Shown piece after piece: positions 11,101 to 21,182 of a DNA stretch of 64,000 nt. Position 1 is the first letter of the stretch; every line of letters begins with the position of its first letter. Below the pieces are notes generated by a model that had not been told where the DNA came from, made no database searches, and saw only the letters and a list, made by a program, of their open reading frames with translations. This stretch comes from Aquila chrysaetos chrysaetos (taxonomy: Eukaryota > Chordata > Aves > Accipitriformes > Accipitridae). Position numbers and translations under genes: made by a program. The stretch lies in contig NC_044008.1 in NCBI RefSeq assembly GCF_900496995.4, forward strand, positions 3,882,453-3,946,452, in the 5' to 3' direction.

Positions 11101-14100
11101 TCTCATTTCCATAAAATGGATCAGAGCTTTGGTTGGGATATCTCCTGGCTTGGGGCAGTCTGTTGTATCAGTGACCAACTGTCCTTCCAACCTATGTCAA
11201 TGATTTGAGAGTTGCTTTTCTTCTGTCTTTCCAGGTCATCTGTAAAGACGAGGTGCAAAATAATTGGCCCACCATGTATCTGAAAGAAGCTAAAACCTGT
11301 GTAAGTACCACCCTTTTGGACTACTATGTAGGATTAGCAGCTGTGTTGCTGTTGGAGATCAGCTTTTAACCTGTGGTACCCTGAGCATGTAAGGCTACAG
11401 AGATGAAAGTAATTTCATGAAAATAAGATGCAACCACTTTTGGGGTGTAAAATGGTAAATGCAAACCCACAGTCAGCAGTATCACCTGGTGGGGGATATA
11501 GCAGAAGGAGAAGAGGCCTCTGTGGTCTTCTTCAAATAGAAGGACCAGCTGAGCCCACCCAGGTCTCAGAAAAAGAGCAGGGGGAAATTTTAGAGGGTGA
11601 AAAAGAAGGGGGGAAGCTTTTTGCCTTTGTAGAGAGGCCAGAACCCAAGCAAAAAGTATGGAGCTCCCCCCCAGTTGTGTACTTGGTGAGATCTTGCAAC
11701 CTCACAGCTGGGGTAGGGTGACATCCGACTGCAGAGCAACTGGGAAGCACAGCAGCCTGGAGTTTGGGACTCACCGTGCTCCTCGATGCTATATCAGCTC
11801 TCACAGAATCCTAAAGTGAGAGCAAAAAACTCCATTTCATTTGTTTCAGACCCTCTGCAAGACCAGAGAGTAGTCAAATGTAGTGCCAAGGTTGGGGAAA
11901 GGCAAGCTCAACCCGAGACTATACAGCAAGACCCCTTCTTCTGGTGGGTGGGTACTGCCTGCTGGCTTTTCTGAGGGATACCCGCCTTCAAAATAATTCT
12001 TGTGGAAACTATGAGTTTCCTGTAATAGGGAAGATGCAATATATTGATAACTTTTCAATAGGCTGAAGTTTTAAGTTTATGGCAAAGAGGAAGAGACAAT
12101 ACCACATGGCTGGTGAGATCTTGACAGAGTATACCTATCTATCTGAGCTGTGGGTAGGGCTCGGGGTGGTTTTTGGCATTATAAAGTGCTGGTTTCTGGA
12201 TCTCAGCACTGCCAAGGCAGCGTAAGCATCGGGAAATTGGCACTTCAGGGACCTTCTCACAGCTTGTGCTGCACAGCATCAGAAATAGCTGCTCAGGTTC
12301 GTGAACCTCTGCTGTCCCATCTGTAAAATGGACTGACTCTTGACTTCACCGCACGGTGGTAAGACGCAAAGTGAAGCCACGCTGTGTTCATAAAACCCCT
12401 GGAGATACGTGCTGAGGCAAGCACGATCATTCCTCCTGACCACAGCGGCTCTTGAAATTCCCTGTGGTTTGGTGATGGCCCTGCCTGGCAGCCCTGGAGA
12501 GGGCTTGGACCTCCTGATAGCACCCACCGTGCTCACGGAGGAGGGGAAGGACCTGTCTGCTGCCATCTCATGGTCGTCACCTTCCTGCTTTGGCTATTGC
12601 TGGGTGTAAATGCTGCTTGCCCACACACCTGCAGAAATGATGTTGTCAGCCACGCTGCCCTTAACGCTGAGGATGGCTCCAAGGAGGGACCTTATTACCA
12701 TGATGCCCATGGCCCAGACGCCACAGCAGGACAGCCTCTCCTGAGAGCATCCCCTGCCCTGCTTTCTGCAACGTCTGAACCCGCAGCCGTGTCCACGCTG
12801 GGAAAGCTTCTCATCAAATTTTATATTGAATATATAAAAATATTTCATCAGATTGACAAAAATCTAATTTTGGAGCCTAACGCAGCCGGGCGCCTTATGA
12901 CTGTGCTGATGTTTAATGCTTCCCTCCTCCTTCTGGGCGCAGCCGTGCTCTGCACGGAGCCGCTGTCCTCCCCGCGGCTTTGCTGGAGCCGTGCCAGGAG
13001 GCTTTTTGGAAATGGGGATGGTGAGGCTGGGAAGTGCCGGTGTGCAGTGATGCACCGGCGAGCTAAGGGGTGGGCAGACATCACGGCTTGGCATCATCCA
13101 TCGCTCCTCTCTGCCTGCTCCGCTGGGCGATGGCGGGCTGGAGCTGGCGAGCCAGCAAGTCTGCCACCCTGTTTCCCTTAGATTCCTCTGGGCATAATAA
13201 CGAGCCGAAGCATTGTTAGTACAAAATGCCAATTACGCCTTGAAACAGCTGTAGAAAGACCGCGAGGGTGCATCCTCCCATAGCATCGATCTCCATGGCT
13301 GCCAAAACGCCTCCCACCCGCTTGCCGTTAACTTTCCACTCGGTGTATTCCTGAAAATTGCAACAACTTTTATGCCTCCCAAGCCCAGCAGATAACAGAG
13401 AAATGGCACTATCTGGTTTCCCTGCTTTGTAGGCCCAGTAAACAAGTCTGTAGCCAAATCTTGACAGCAAAGTGAAAAAATCCTTTGCATTTCGCAGCCC
13501 GTGGGAAAACAGGAAAGTGCGCGCTATAAGGAGAAGTGTTCCAGAAACGGCTCCAGTCCTGGTCCGCAAGAACGAGCCAGAGTCGGAGCAGCATTGTGCT
13601 AAAAGCTCATCTCCAGAGAGAAGCTGGGGAAGCATCAAGGCCAACGTGGGGGCCGGGTGGTGGGGGACGTGTCCAGGTCACACATGGCAGGGGAGAGGGC
13701 AATGCAGACCAGCCCACCCCGTGCACGGCTGGGCTCGTGGGGCAGCACTGGTGATGCAGGGACCCCGGCAAAACAGCTGGGACTGAACCCAGGGATCGCA
13801 GGCATGGCACCCCGCTGCGCCTCAGTTTCTCCAGCTGCAGTAAATTTTAAAAAATTAAAAAAAAAAAAACAAACCAAACCTCAAACTGTAAATCCTAAAC
13901 AAAAAAGCCAAATACATGGTTGGTACCACTTTGCGGACCAAAGGTATTTTATTGGCTGGTTGGTTCCCAGTATCCTTCCTCTTCAGGTGATGCTTTTCAC
14001 CAGCACTGAACAGTTTGGTCCATGTTCCCCCACCCTCCTTTTTGCCCCTTCTCCTTCCTTAGATCACAGAAGGATCTTAATGAATTTCTTAACAAGGCTT

Positions 14101-17100
14101 ATTAGCTCGGTACCTTGCATTCCATAGGATGACTTCCCCAAGGTCCAGCTCACAAGTATATCTTCAGTTGGGTTTTCGTTGGCTGCATGGCATGCTCCAG
14201 CCTTGGGATGGGTTGGTGGGTAGATGGATGGATGGCTGGCTGCTCTGTTCCTCATCTCAACCCCAAAATGCGTTAGATGAAGCAAGAGGTAACCGTGTCA
14301 GAGGCAGCTGGTGTCCCCCAAGCTCTGGTTGAGCCACACAACCCTGTGGCCACCTCCCAGGGGACCAGCACGGCTCCTCCATCGTGTCCCCAGCCAGGAC
14401 ACGGATATGCCCAGCGAGCTGAGTTGGAGGATGCCGGGGAGCACCAGAGCCTCCTCCAGCCAGGGGATGCAAAATCAACCGCGGGACCACCCGGAACCTC
14501 ACCCAGGTTGCCCAAGGGAATTTGCTGCGTGACACCCACCACTGTGGGGACAGCAGGACGGTCCCTGGAGCAGGCGGAGGGACCCCCTCGCCAAGCGGGG
14601 TCGTGGTCCCCCTCGCCCTGTCCAGCTGGCGGAGGTGGTTTGTTGACTCAAGTGCTGTTACCTCATTCGGGGATGTTAGTTTTAGGTCCCCGCCAGTGTG
14701 GGAACCGGATTTGAGCTGCTCGGCAGCGCCTGTCAACTCCGGCCAAGGAATGCGAGCGACTCCGGCAGCGGGAGGGGAGAGCTGCCGGGGCCATGGCACC
14801 GCCGCCGGGACATCCCTGCCGCCTACAGCGGGCCTTACCGTGCCCCTTTCCAGCCCTGGAAAGGGTAAATCCCTCCAGTTCAGCCTCTAAAGTGGCTTAG
14901 GAACTGCTCAGCGTCTGGCAGCGAAGAGGTTCGGTGCTCAGCTGGGTTTTAGCCTTGCATCTGATTTCCGTTCCCACCAAGAAATAAAGCATTTTAAAGG
15001 GTTTTTTTTTTCCCCCCCGTGGGGCGGTAGGAGGAGAAATGGGTTATTGAGGGCTGAGGGAAGGCAGAGCTGCAGCAAAACCTGGGGAAGGAGGCAGCAG
15101 AGAGGCTTTTCGCGCCTCTGCTGAGCAGAAAATGCTGCACAGGCAGAGATTGATAAACTGCAGGACATTTAAAGCGTAGGAGCACAACCCAGCGTCCAAA
15201 GATGATAAAAACACCGCCCCGACCAAGCCGTAACGCTCTCCTCCGTCCCACTGGGGACGAGCTTTCTGGGGGATGCTGCCTTGCCAAGGTCTCATCTTGC
15301 TGCCCGTGGGCTGCCCTGGCACAGGGCTGGGGGCAAGTTTCCCATCCAGCTCTTTTCCCAGGGATGCAGCCAGGATGGTGCGGACTCAACAGAGGGTCCT
15401 GGGGAAAGTTTCTCCCCGTGCAAAGCGAAAGGGCAGGCGAGGGCCAGCGGCAGTTCCCAGGGACGGCCAGGGCCTCACGGTGCTGAGCTCACCCTCGCGC
15501 TGTGGCCAGGACCGGTCTTCCGCCCCCGGCAAGTGCATCCTGTCTCCACCGCCGCTTCCCAAATATTTAGATAAGATGGGGTGAGATTAGGTGCCTTCCT
15601 CGGCCGGGCGGCTCCCACCCTTACGGCGGAGTAAGTGGGATGCTGCCGGCCATCGGTGATGAGCGGGACCCGGCGTGGATGGTGTTGCAGAGGGAGGGGA
15701 AATTTTGGGGTGTTGGAGCAGGCAGGAGCAGAGCTTTTCCCAGCCGAGGCACATCTTGCCTGGTTTCGGCGCGCGCGGAGGACTTCTGCACACAGGACCC
15801 ACGCGGGCAAGACCTTGTGCACGTAGCATGTGTGCGTACAGCGCTTGTGCATGCACGACCTGTGCACACAGGAGCGGTACATATAGCATCTTCGCATATA
15901 GGACCTGTGCACGCAGCGTCTGTGCGTGCAGGAGAGCAATCATCTCTACCTTAGTGAGCTCCCGGCTGCTACGAAGCATCGAGCAGATGCAAAAAGCCTC
16001 AGGAACATCTCAGAGGGGACACGGGCTTCATCCACCCCTCTACCATCCCTCTCCGGCACCGTCCAGGCTGACCCCTCCAGGGATGCTGCAGTTTATCCGA
16101 AAGCAAAATGCTTTGTCTTGCCTCTGCAGAGCCGTGGGGAAGCTCTAGGGAGGACAGGGACCCGTGTTGGTGGGGACAGAGGGTAGAAATGCAGGTGGTG
16201 GGAGGGTCGCAGATGCTGGTGGAGGGACAGGGGGGGATGCACAGCCCTGTCCCGCTCCTCCCGTGGCCCCTCAGCCTCCCCCGGCCCCCCCCCCGCCCCG
16301 CTTCCCTCGGGGACCTGCTATTCCCGTAACGCCAAAAGCTGCGGCTCTCAGATAAGGCCGGCGCAGGGCCCCGGTGAGGAACGGCAGCCAAGAGCTCAGC
16401 TTCTCATAAAGAAACGACTTTTAAACTTTTCCTGTTGCCTGGGAGGGCTGGCGGTGCAAAGGGATGGGGGAGGATGGGGACGGCCGCAGCATCCCTGGCG
16501 CTGGGGCAGGATGCTCCTCGGCCGTCCCCGGTTGGGGGGACAGTACTGAGCCCTTGCTGTCCCTGCAGGCTGAGTGGAGGACCGCCAGCATCAACATCTC
16601 CTTCTTCGAGAGCTTCTGCTCGACGGGCCAGCATGCTTTCAACGCCAGCAGGGAAACGTGCACGGTGATGCTGACCTCCCGTGAGCCCCGCTCCCAGCAC
16701 TGGGCCGTGCGGGCGGTCTTGCACCGTGAGTATGATCCCACCATCCTGCCCGGAGGGGAACAGGATGGGAATGGCATCGGGGACCCTGGCACGAGGATGG
16801 AGCTTGAGGCTTGGCCAAGGGGCTCCTTTCCTTGGGCTGCCCCATCTCAATGGCTTCGGAGAGGCACAATGACCCCAGAACTGAGCTTTGCTCCCCAGTG
16901 AAGGCACCAGATCCCTCTCCCATCCATGATGAGTCAAGGCAGGGACCAGCGTCCAGGAGGAAAAATTCCTCCCAAGTGGTTAAAATCCAGCACCCAGGGT
17001 CTCTGGGGCTGTCCCCCTTCCAGGAGAAGAGGTCCTGGCTCCTTGTCTGGCTGTGGAGGCACCTGCCAGAGTTGGCTTCATGCCCACGTACCTCCATCCA

Positions 17101-20100
17101 CCTCCTCCAGAAAGGAGGTCACACCGTTGACCGGGAGGTGGTGGCACAACCTGCCCCCCCCCGCCTCGTGCTCATTGCAGCCTCTTTCTTCCCCCAGTCC
17201 CTTTGGACCCTGAAAAAGTCCTCGAGGAGCTGCAGGAGAAGGATAAGTTAGAGGAGGTAAGTGGGTCCCTGGGTACAGCGTAGCTTCCCTGCGGATGTCC
17301 CCCAAGGTGGGTGGCCAATGAAGCCCCCCCTCGGGGCCTGACCCGTTCTTTCTATGGCAGCTGGGCATCGCCAACATCACCTATGACAAAATGGAGAGGG
17401 AGATGATAATCAACGATGAGTTCAGCACACCCCTGATCATCACCATCGTCACCCTGGCTGGCTCCCTGCTGCTGATCGCGGCCATCTACGGCTGCTGCCA
17501 CCAACGCTTTTCCCAAAAGAAGGACCAGGTAAGATGGAAGGGGGGGGGTAGGACAGGTACCCCAAGACCTTTTTGTCCCAGAGGCATCTTCAGGAGATGA
17601 AGATCATCAACATTGCTGTCTCTGCTGGTGGAGACATCCTGGCTTGCCCAGCGGGCACCACCTTTGCCTGTTACTCAAGGGGTGCCCAAAAGCGGTGGGG
17701 GCTCTGGAGGGGCAGGAGCTGCCCCTTTGGGAGGGTCGGGGAGGGAGGCAGCCAGGATTAAAACCAGGGAAATGAGGGGCTGGTGGTGGGGGGGGTACAG
17801 TGACGAGCAGCACCCATCCCTGCTGCCACCCAGGGCACCGGGCAGGTGAGCAGCATCCTTGGGTCATAATTTTGACAAGAAAGGCTTTCTCAACCCAAAA
17901 CCCCCTCTCCAAACCTATCTATACTCCCCCCTCCCAAAAAAAAAAAAAAAAAAATTTCTCAAAATACTTTTATGAGTAGGGGAGCAGGGTTGGGTGCCCA
18001 GCATCACCCCGATGGCTTCCCAGGGGCTGCGGGGAGCCCGTAGCTGTTTGCAGGGTGGGAGGACGGCAGGAGGACAGCCACAGGAGGGCATCAATGCTGT
18101 ACGGCTCAGCCTTTAGGAGGGCTGGGCCAGGGCCAAATTTCAGAGCAGCAGCAGGATTTTAAGGAAGAACAGACATGAGGGGGGAAAAAAAAAAAATTTA
18201 ATTTTTATCTCAGGAAGCAATTCTGGGTGATTTTAGCGTAGCATCCACCTGCAAGGACTGGCTGTTCCCACGCCCTGCGGCACCGGTGGGGAGAGTTCTG
18301 CCACCGGCTCGAGGTTTCCATCGGCCCCTGCTGCTGTTGCTGAGGATTTAGCTCCAGAGGAGAGACAGTAACAGAAACGGGGCGGGGGGGGGGGGGGGGG
18401 GGGGGGAAAGAGGCTAAATGATGCAATTAGGGTAAACCACCCTCCCGATGGAGAAGCAAACCACTGCATCCTACACAAATTGTTTTCCCTCCAAACCAGC
18501 TCATCCTTCCCAGGGGGTCCCAATCTCTGTCCCATGTGCCAGGAGCTGCGTCAAGGCAAGGGAGAAGGCAGCCTTTGCTTTAAATATTTGCAGTCTAACA
18601 GAGATGAACACAGGAGGCAGGGAAGGGCAAACCAACGCCGGCGTCAGACTTGTTTTTCCAAGGCTTGATTTTTCAGGAGGGAAGGGGGGAGGACGCAAGA
18701 CCTTGACAGATATTTGACCTCCACCGTGGTGCCCTTGGAGCTTACAGGGTTTCACAGCTGGGCCATCCCTCTGCTGAAATCTCCCTAGTGGGGGTGAAAA
18801 ACAGCATTTTTCAGGGAGCAGCGTTAACATTCTTGTCCCGTATTGTTCAGAAAACAGGTAGAAATAGGGTATTTTTAGCAACGGGAACACATGTCCCTCA
18901 AGTTACATGGCGCAGAGGAACAGCTCTGGCTGAATTCTCTGGAGGTAAATACCTACCAGCCACAGGGGAAGGTAGCAAAACCAAAGCAAGGGATGCCAGT
19001 TCCTTGGTACGGCTCTTGCTCAGAGCATGGGAAAAGATCTTTTTCCAAGCAGTTTGCAGTAGGTTTTTAGAAAATCAAACACATTTCTCCTTTCTGGATT
19101 TGTTTTTGGGTGATTTCTTTTGTTTTCCTCCTGCTTCTTTTCCAAAAATGACTTGAAAGTTTTTTTTTATTTTTATTTTTCTCCAACCCTCCCTCCCCGC
19201 CCTTTTAAACCCTGCTGTTGTTTTACCTTGGAAATAACCAGCACATCCACCCTGATCTCCCCGGGTTTGATGATGGACATGTGGCCCTGATCTTTAACGT
19301 GAGTTCCAACGTAGGGATCGGAGGGGCGGGCGCCGCATCCGTAACACCCCCAACTCTCACCCCTGGTGCTTGGTAGGGTTCAGTAGCTTTTAACAGGACT
19401 AAAGCCTACTAAAGCCCAGCTTTAAAGACCCCTTCCCCTTGCTGCACGGCGGGGGGGGGGGGGGGTGTGCCTTGCCATGGGGGGAGAAAGCGCTGCCTGA
19501 GCATCCATCCACCTGAGGATTGTACCAGCAACCCCACGGGGCGAGACAGCCCCTGCGAGAGCCCAGGTGCCTCCTCTGCTTTCGAGCATCCCGCCATCCC
19601 TGCCCAGATTCCTGCCCCCCCCGCCACGTGCGAGCCAGGGGACCCCCAGCAGTGCCTTCGCAGCCCCCCCTGCTAGCGCCAAGCCCTGCAGTTTTGCTTC
19701 TCCATCCCTTTCCTTCTCCGTGGATTCCCTCCCATGGCTGTCTCCTGACACTTATTAGGAGCACTGTAATAGATCAAGCTGTAAACCCAGGCAGATTTTA
19801 ACAGGGGTGCCCACTGAGAGCCCTGCGCTCCCCAAAAAGGGATGACCAAGGACTGCAGTTCCCCGGTGAATCCCTCCGGGGCAGGACAGGGATGAATGCA
19901 AAATTAGGATGGACTGGGGGTCTGCCAGGGGATGAGGGGCTGGGTCAGAGCCTGGAGCACAGCATACCAAAGGACCGGGGTGATACAGTACCCGAATCAT
20001 CTTTCCCTGCCTCGTTTTAACCAAGAGCTCGAGAATGAGGAAGGATGATGCTTATGGAGGGGCAAGTGGGCCAGCAGCATCTGCAAGGCGGGAGCCGCCC

Positions 20101-20752
20101 CCAGGTCAACAGAGAGAATAATAATAAAGCAGCTAAAAAGGGACAGGGGGGGGCAGAAAGGGGAGAGGAAGAACGGATTTGAGTTAGGGAGGCAGGAGTT
20201 GGGATGCAGGGTCAGGGCGAGGCAGCGATGCTCACCCTTTTCCCAAGGTCCTGGGGGGACCAAGCTGCAGCTGGGCTGAAGCTGGCAGCTGCTCCTGGAG
20301 GTTTTCCACATGTCTCTGGCTGCTCTTTCCTCCCTACCACCATCAGCAGAGTCTCTCTCTTGCCAGCTCCATGCTATCCCCTCGCTGCGCCGGCGCTGAC
20401 TGCAGCCCCCAGCCTCAACCTCACCGTCAAAGTCTCTCTATATACATCTATACGGGACATCAGCCATGGCTGGCTGGGAGGTGACAGCCCCCAGGTGGCA
20501 TGCACAACCTGGCCAAGCTGTTTTTCACTGGGGTTTCTGGGTTTTCTTTCCTCGCAGCAGCGCCTGACCGAGGAGCTGCAGACGATGGAGAACGGCTACC
20601 ACGATAACCCCACGCTGGAGGTGATGGAGACCTCCTCTGAAATGCAGGAAAAGAAAGTGAACCTCAACGGCGAGCTGGGGGACAGCTGGATCGTTCCTCT
20701 CGACACCCTCATGAAGGACGACCTGGAGGAAGAGGAGGACACGCATTTATAG
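7310..20752 (+). CDS. PODXL: Podocalyxin (PODXL), exons 2 to last; exon 1 not in window
   Basis: Type I membrane sialomucin of the CD34 family that keeps podocyte foot processes apart and shapes apical membranes; it links to actin through ezrin and NHERF PDZ proteins. CDS segments: 7310-8179, 10227-10381, 11235-11300, 16569-16725, 17198-17256, 17361-17528, 20558-20752. Every junction is GT-AG and the phases chain without a break (1,0,0,1,0,0), giving 555 full codons plus stop. Order of parts: Ser/Thr/Pro mucin region, a juxtamembrane ectodomain with four Cys, one transmembrane segment, and an acidic cytoplasmic tail ending in the PDZ ligand DTHL. The tail matches recalled mammalian podocalyxin almost residue for residue, whereas the mucin part does not, as is usual in this family. 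The signal-peptide exon must lie before position 1 or be unrecognised. The neighbour MKLN1 converges on it, as in mammals. Identity is very secure; the exact N-terminus is unknown. Confidence 0.95.
7387..7662 (+). repeat. Degenerate tandem repeat of 66-72 bp inside the PODXL mucin exon
   Basis: Four in-frame units: 7387-7452 (22 codons), 7453-7524 (24), 7525-7593 (23) and 7594-7662 (23). The shared frame is T/K-V-Q-x, a variable T/S run, N/K-x-G-x-(S/P/T)-P, then S/T/P. Two units carry the identical stretch PATVQG and two carry PPST or TPST. Unit lengths differ by whole codons only, as expected for coding repeats. Confidence 0.7.
8180..10226 (+). other. PODXL intron 2
   Basis: It starts gtaccag and ends acccag. 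It contains a run of ten G near 8742 and a poly-A/T-rich patch at about 10019-10062. No convincing coding exon or known repeat was recognised. Confidence 0.8.
10227..10381 (+). CDS. PODXL: PODXL exon 3: end of mucin stalk
   Basis: The acceptor is acccag|acc and the donor is gag|gtaatg. The first two bases complete an Asp codon begun by the last base of exon 2, and the exon ends in phase 0. The product is 51 complete codons rich in Ser, Ala, Pro, Gln and His, with one NAS sequon near the end. It contains no Cys. Other nearby AGs (10231, 10236) would break the phase. Confidence 0.85.
10382..11234 (+). other. PODXL intron 3
   Basis: It starts gtaatg and ends tttccag. It holds a short antisense CR1 stub at about 10540-10610. 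ORFs on both strands downstream of the stub have no protein character. Confidence 0.8.
10540..10610 (-). mobile_element. CR1 LINE 3' stub, antisense
   Basis: The plus strand shows a catagaatc/agagaatcag/agaatgg tail repeat, then tttgggttggaagggacctt and aaaggtcatctagtccaacc. This is the reverse complement of the last 70 or so bases of a CR1, including its short terminal repeats. The flanks do not continue the element. Confidence 0.93.
11235..11300 (+). CDS. PODXL: PODXL exon 4: first cysteine pair of the ectodomain
   Basis: A 66-base exon (22 codons, phase 0 at both ends) flanked by a strong acceptor (tctttccag) and donor (gtaagt). It begins VICKDEV and ends KTC, giving two Cys of the four-Cys juxtamembrane domain. 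The phase fits both neighbours. It is short, but its splice sites and two cysteines make it credible. Confidence 0.85.
11301..16568 (+). other. PODXL intron 4
   Basis: Bounded by gtaagt and ccctgcag. It is GC-rich overall, with an AT-rich island at about 12810-12880, an A-rich tract at 13846-13880, a 15-bp degenerate minisatellite at 15779-15929 and C-runs near 16285. ORFs here, including one of 203 codons from 12570, look like chance open frames in GC-rich DNA. An internal alternative exon cannot be excluded. Confidence 0.75.
15779..15929. repeat. Degenerate 15-bp minisatellite (about ten units)
   Basis: Units begin ag or ac and follow the pattern ag-(c/g)-(a/g)-(c/t)-c-t-g-t-g-c-(a/g)-(t/c)-(g/a)-c. 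Boundaries: 15779-15793, a 16-base unit to 15809, then 15810, 15825, 15840, 15855, 15870, 15885, 15900 and 15915, each exactly 15 bases. Copies at 15900 and 15915 are close to the consensus; those at 15870 and 15885 diverge. Because 15 is a multiple of three, it leaves a periodic open frame on the minus strand. Confidence 0.8.
16569..16725 (+). CDS. PODXL: PODXL exon 5: second cysteine pair of the ectodomain
   Basis: The acceptor is ccctgcag and the donor is cacc|gtgagt. It starts in phase 0 and ends in phase 1 (157 bases). It encodes [17 protein letters not shown] followed by a segment with ETC and a basic stretch ending VLH. It has sequons NIS and NAS and two Cys, which with the two in the preceding exon complete the expected four conserved ectodomain cysteines. 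Confidence 0.9.
16726..17197 (+). other. PODXL intron 5
   Basis: 472 bases from gtgagt to cccccag, GC-rich, with a run of nine C near 17152-17161 shortly before the acceptor. No other feature is seen. Confidence 0.85.
17198..17256 (+). CDS. PODXL: PODXL exon 6: juxtamembrane Glu/Lys-rich stem
   Basis: The acceptor is ttcttcccccag and the donor is gaggag|gtaagt. The first two bases complete a Leu codon. Nineteen codons follow, reading [19 protein letters not shown], a charged helical-looking stem that corresponds to the stem before the membrane in mammals. The following intron is only 104 bases. Confidence 0.88.
17361..17528 (+). CDS. PODXL: PODXL exon 7: transmembrane segment
   Basis: The acceptor is tctatggcag and the donor is ccag|gtaaga; 56 codons in phase 0 at both ends. 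It has an NIT sequon near the start, then a hydrophobic stretch of about 22 residues (from [10 protein letters not shown] through LLLIAAIY) and the boundary motif [13 protein letters not shown]. The two Cys at the membrane face and the basic HQR-S-KK stretch correspond to the mammalian ezrin-binding juxtamembrane site. Confidence 0.93.
18384..18406. repeat. Poly-G homopolymer, 23 bases
   Basis: Uninterrupted G run directly preceded by ggggc. Homopolymers of this length are unstable and prone to sequencing error, so the true length is uncertain. Confidence 0.85.
19451..19465. repeat. Poly-G homopolymer, 15 bases
   Basis: An uninterrupted G run in PODXL intron 7, preceded by cacggc and followed by tgtgcc. 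Confidence 0.85.
20558..20752 (+). CDS. PODXL: PODXL last coding exon: cytoplasmic tail ending DTHL
   Basis: It begins after tcctcgcag and ends in TAG at 20750-20752: 64 codons plus stop. It encodes [27 protein letters not shown], then [13 protein letters not shown] and an acidic end EEEEDTHL. The final DTHL is the class I PDZ ligand that binds NHERF1/2 in mammals. The tail is nearly identical to recalled mammalian podocalyxin except for a local change just after EMQEKKV. The acceptor is a tandem cagcag, so one Gln may be included or skipped. Confidence 0.96.
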   Translation, partial: QRLTEELQTMENGYHDNPTLEVMETSSEMQEKKVNLNGELGDSWIVPLDTLMKDDLEEEEDTHL

Positions 20753-21166
20753 GATACAGAACTCAATCAAGCAAAAAACAACGACCACCACCCCCCAAAA
20801 AAAACCCCCCATAATCCCTACACCCACACAACTCCAAAACAAGGCAAAATTCCCAACAAAACCCAGAAAATCCCTTAATGAACTAATCACGGCCCCTTGT
20901 GCCACCACGTGGGGTGCAGGATGGAAGAGGAATGGACACAAGAAGACACCTCCAGGGCGCATCGTCAACACAAGCCACCATGGTGGCCGAATCCAGACAA
21001 GCATCCTCCATCACCCGCAGGTGCTCAGCAGGACCTACCACACCAGCCGTGGGCAAACGGGGTGGCTTTGCTCCCGAAGAGCTGCTGGTGTCTCCTCTGA
21101 GCACGTCCCCTCCCGTCCCGCCTCCGACCACGCCAACTGCATCCTCCAGCTACCGAGCAACTCAAA

Positions 21167-21182
21167 AATAAAAAGAAATAAA
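21167..21182 (+). promoter_or_regulatory. Proximal PODXL polyadenylation signals (two AATAAA)
   Basis: AATAAA occurs at 21167-21172 and again at 21177-21182, about 415-430 bases after the stop codon, followed at once by TGTAAATA. Two canonical hexamers ten bases apart make a plausible early cleavage site. Confidence 0.5.

Larger units (their letters stand above)
17529..20557 (+). other. PODXL intron 7
   Basis: Runs from gtaaga to ctcgcag. It holds poly-A tracts at about 17935-17954 and 18186-18195, a 23-base G homopolymer at 18384-18406 and a 15-base G homopolymer at 19451-19465. No coding exon was recognised. Confidence 0.8.

Noticed and set aside
15475..15939. Minus-strand ORF with Cys/His repeats, looking like a zinc-binding or metallothionein-like protein
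   Set aside because: The repeats come from the 15-bp minisatellite in a PODXL intron. There is no conserved spacing of a known zinc motif, and the rest is low-complexity GC-rich sequence.
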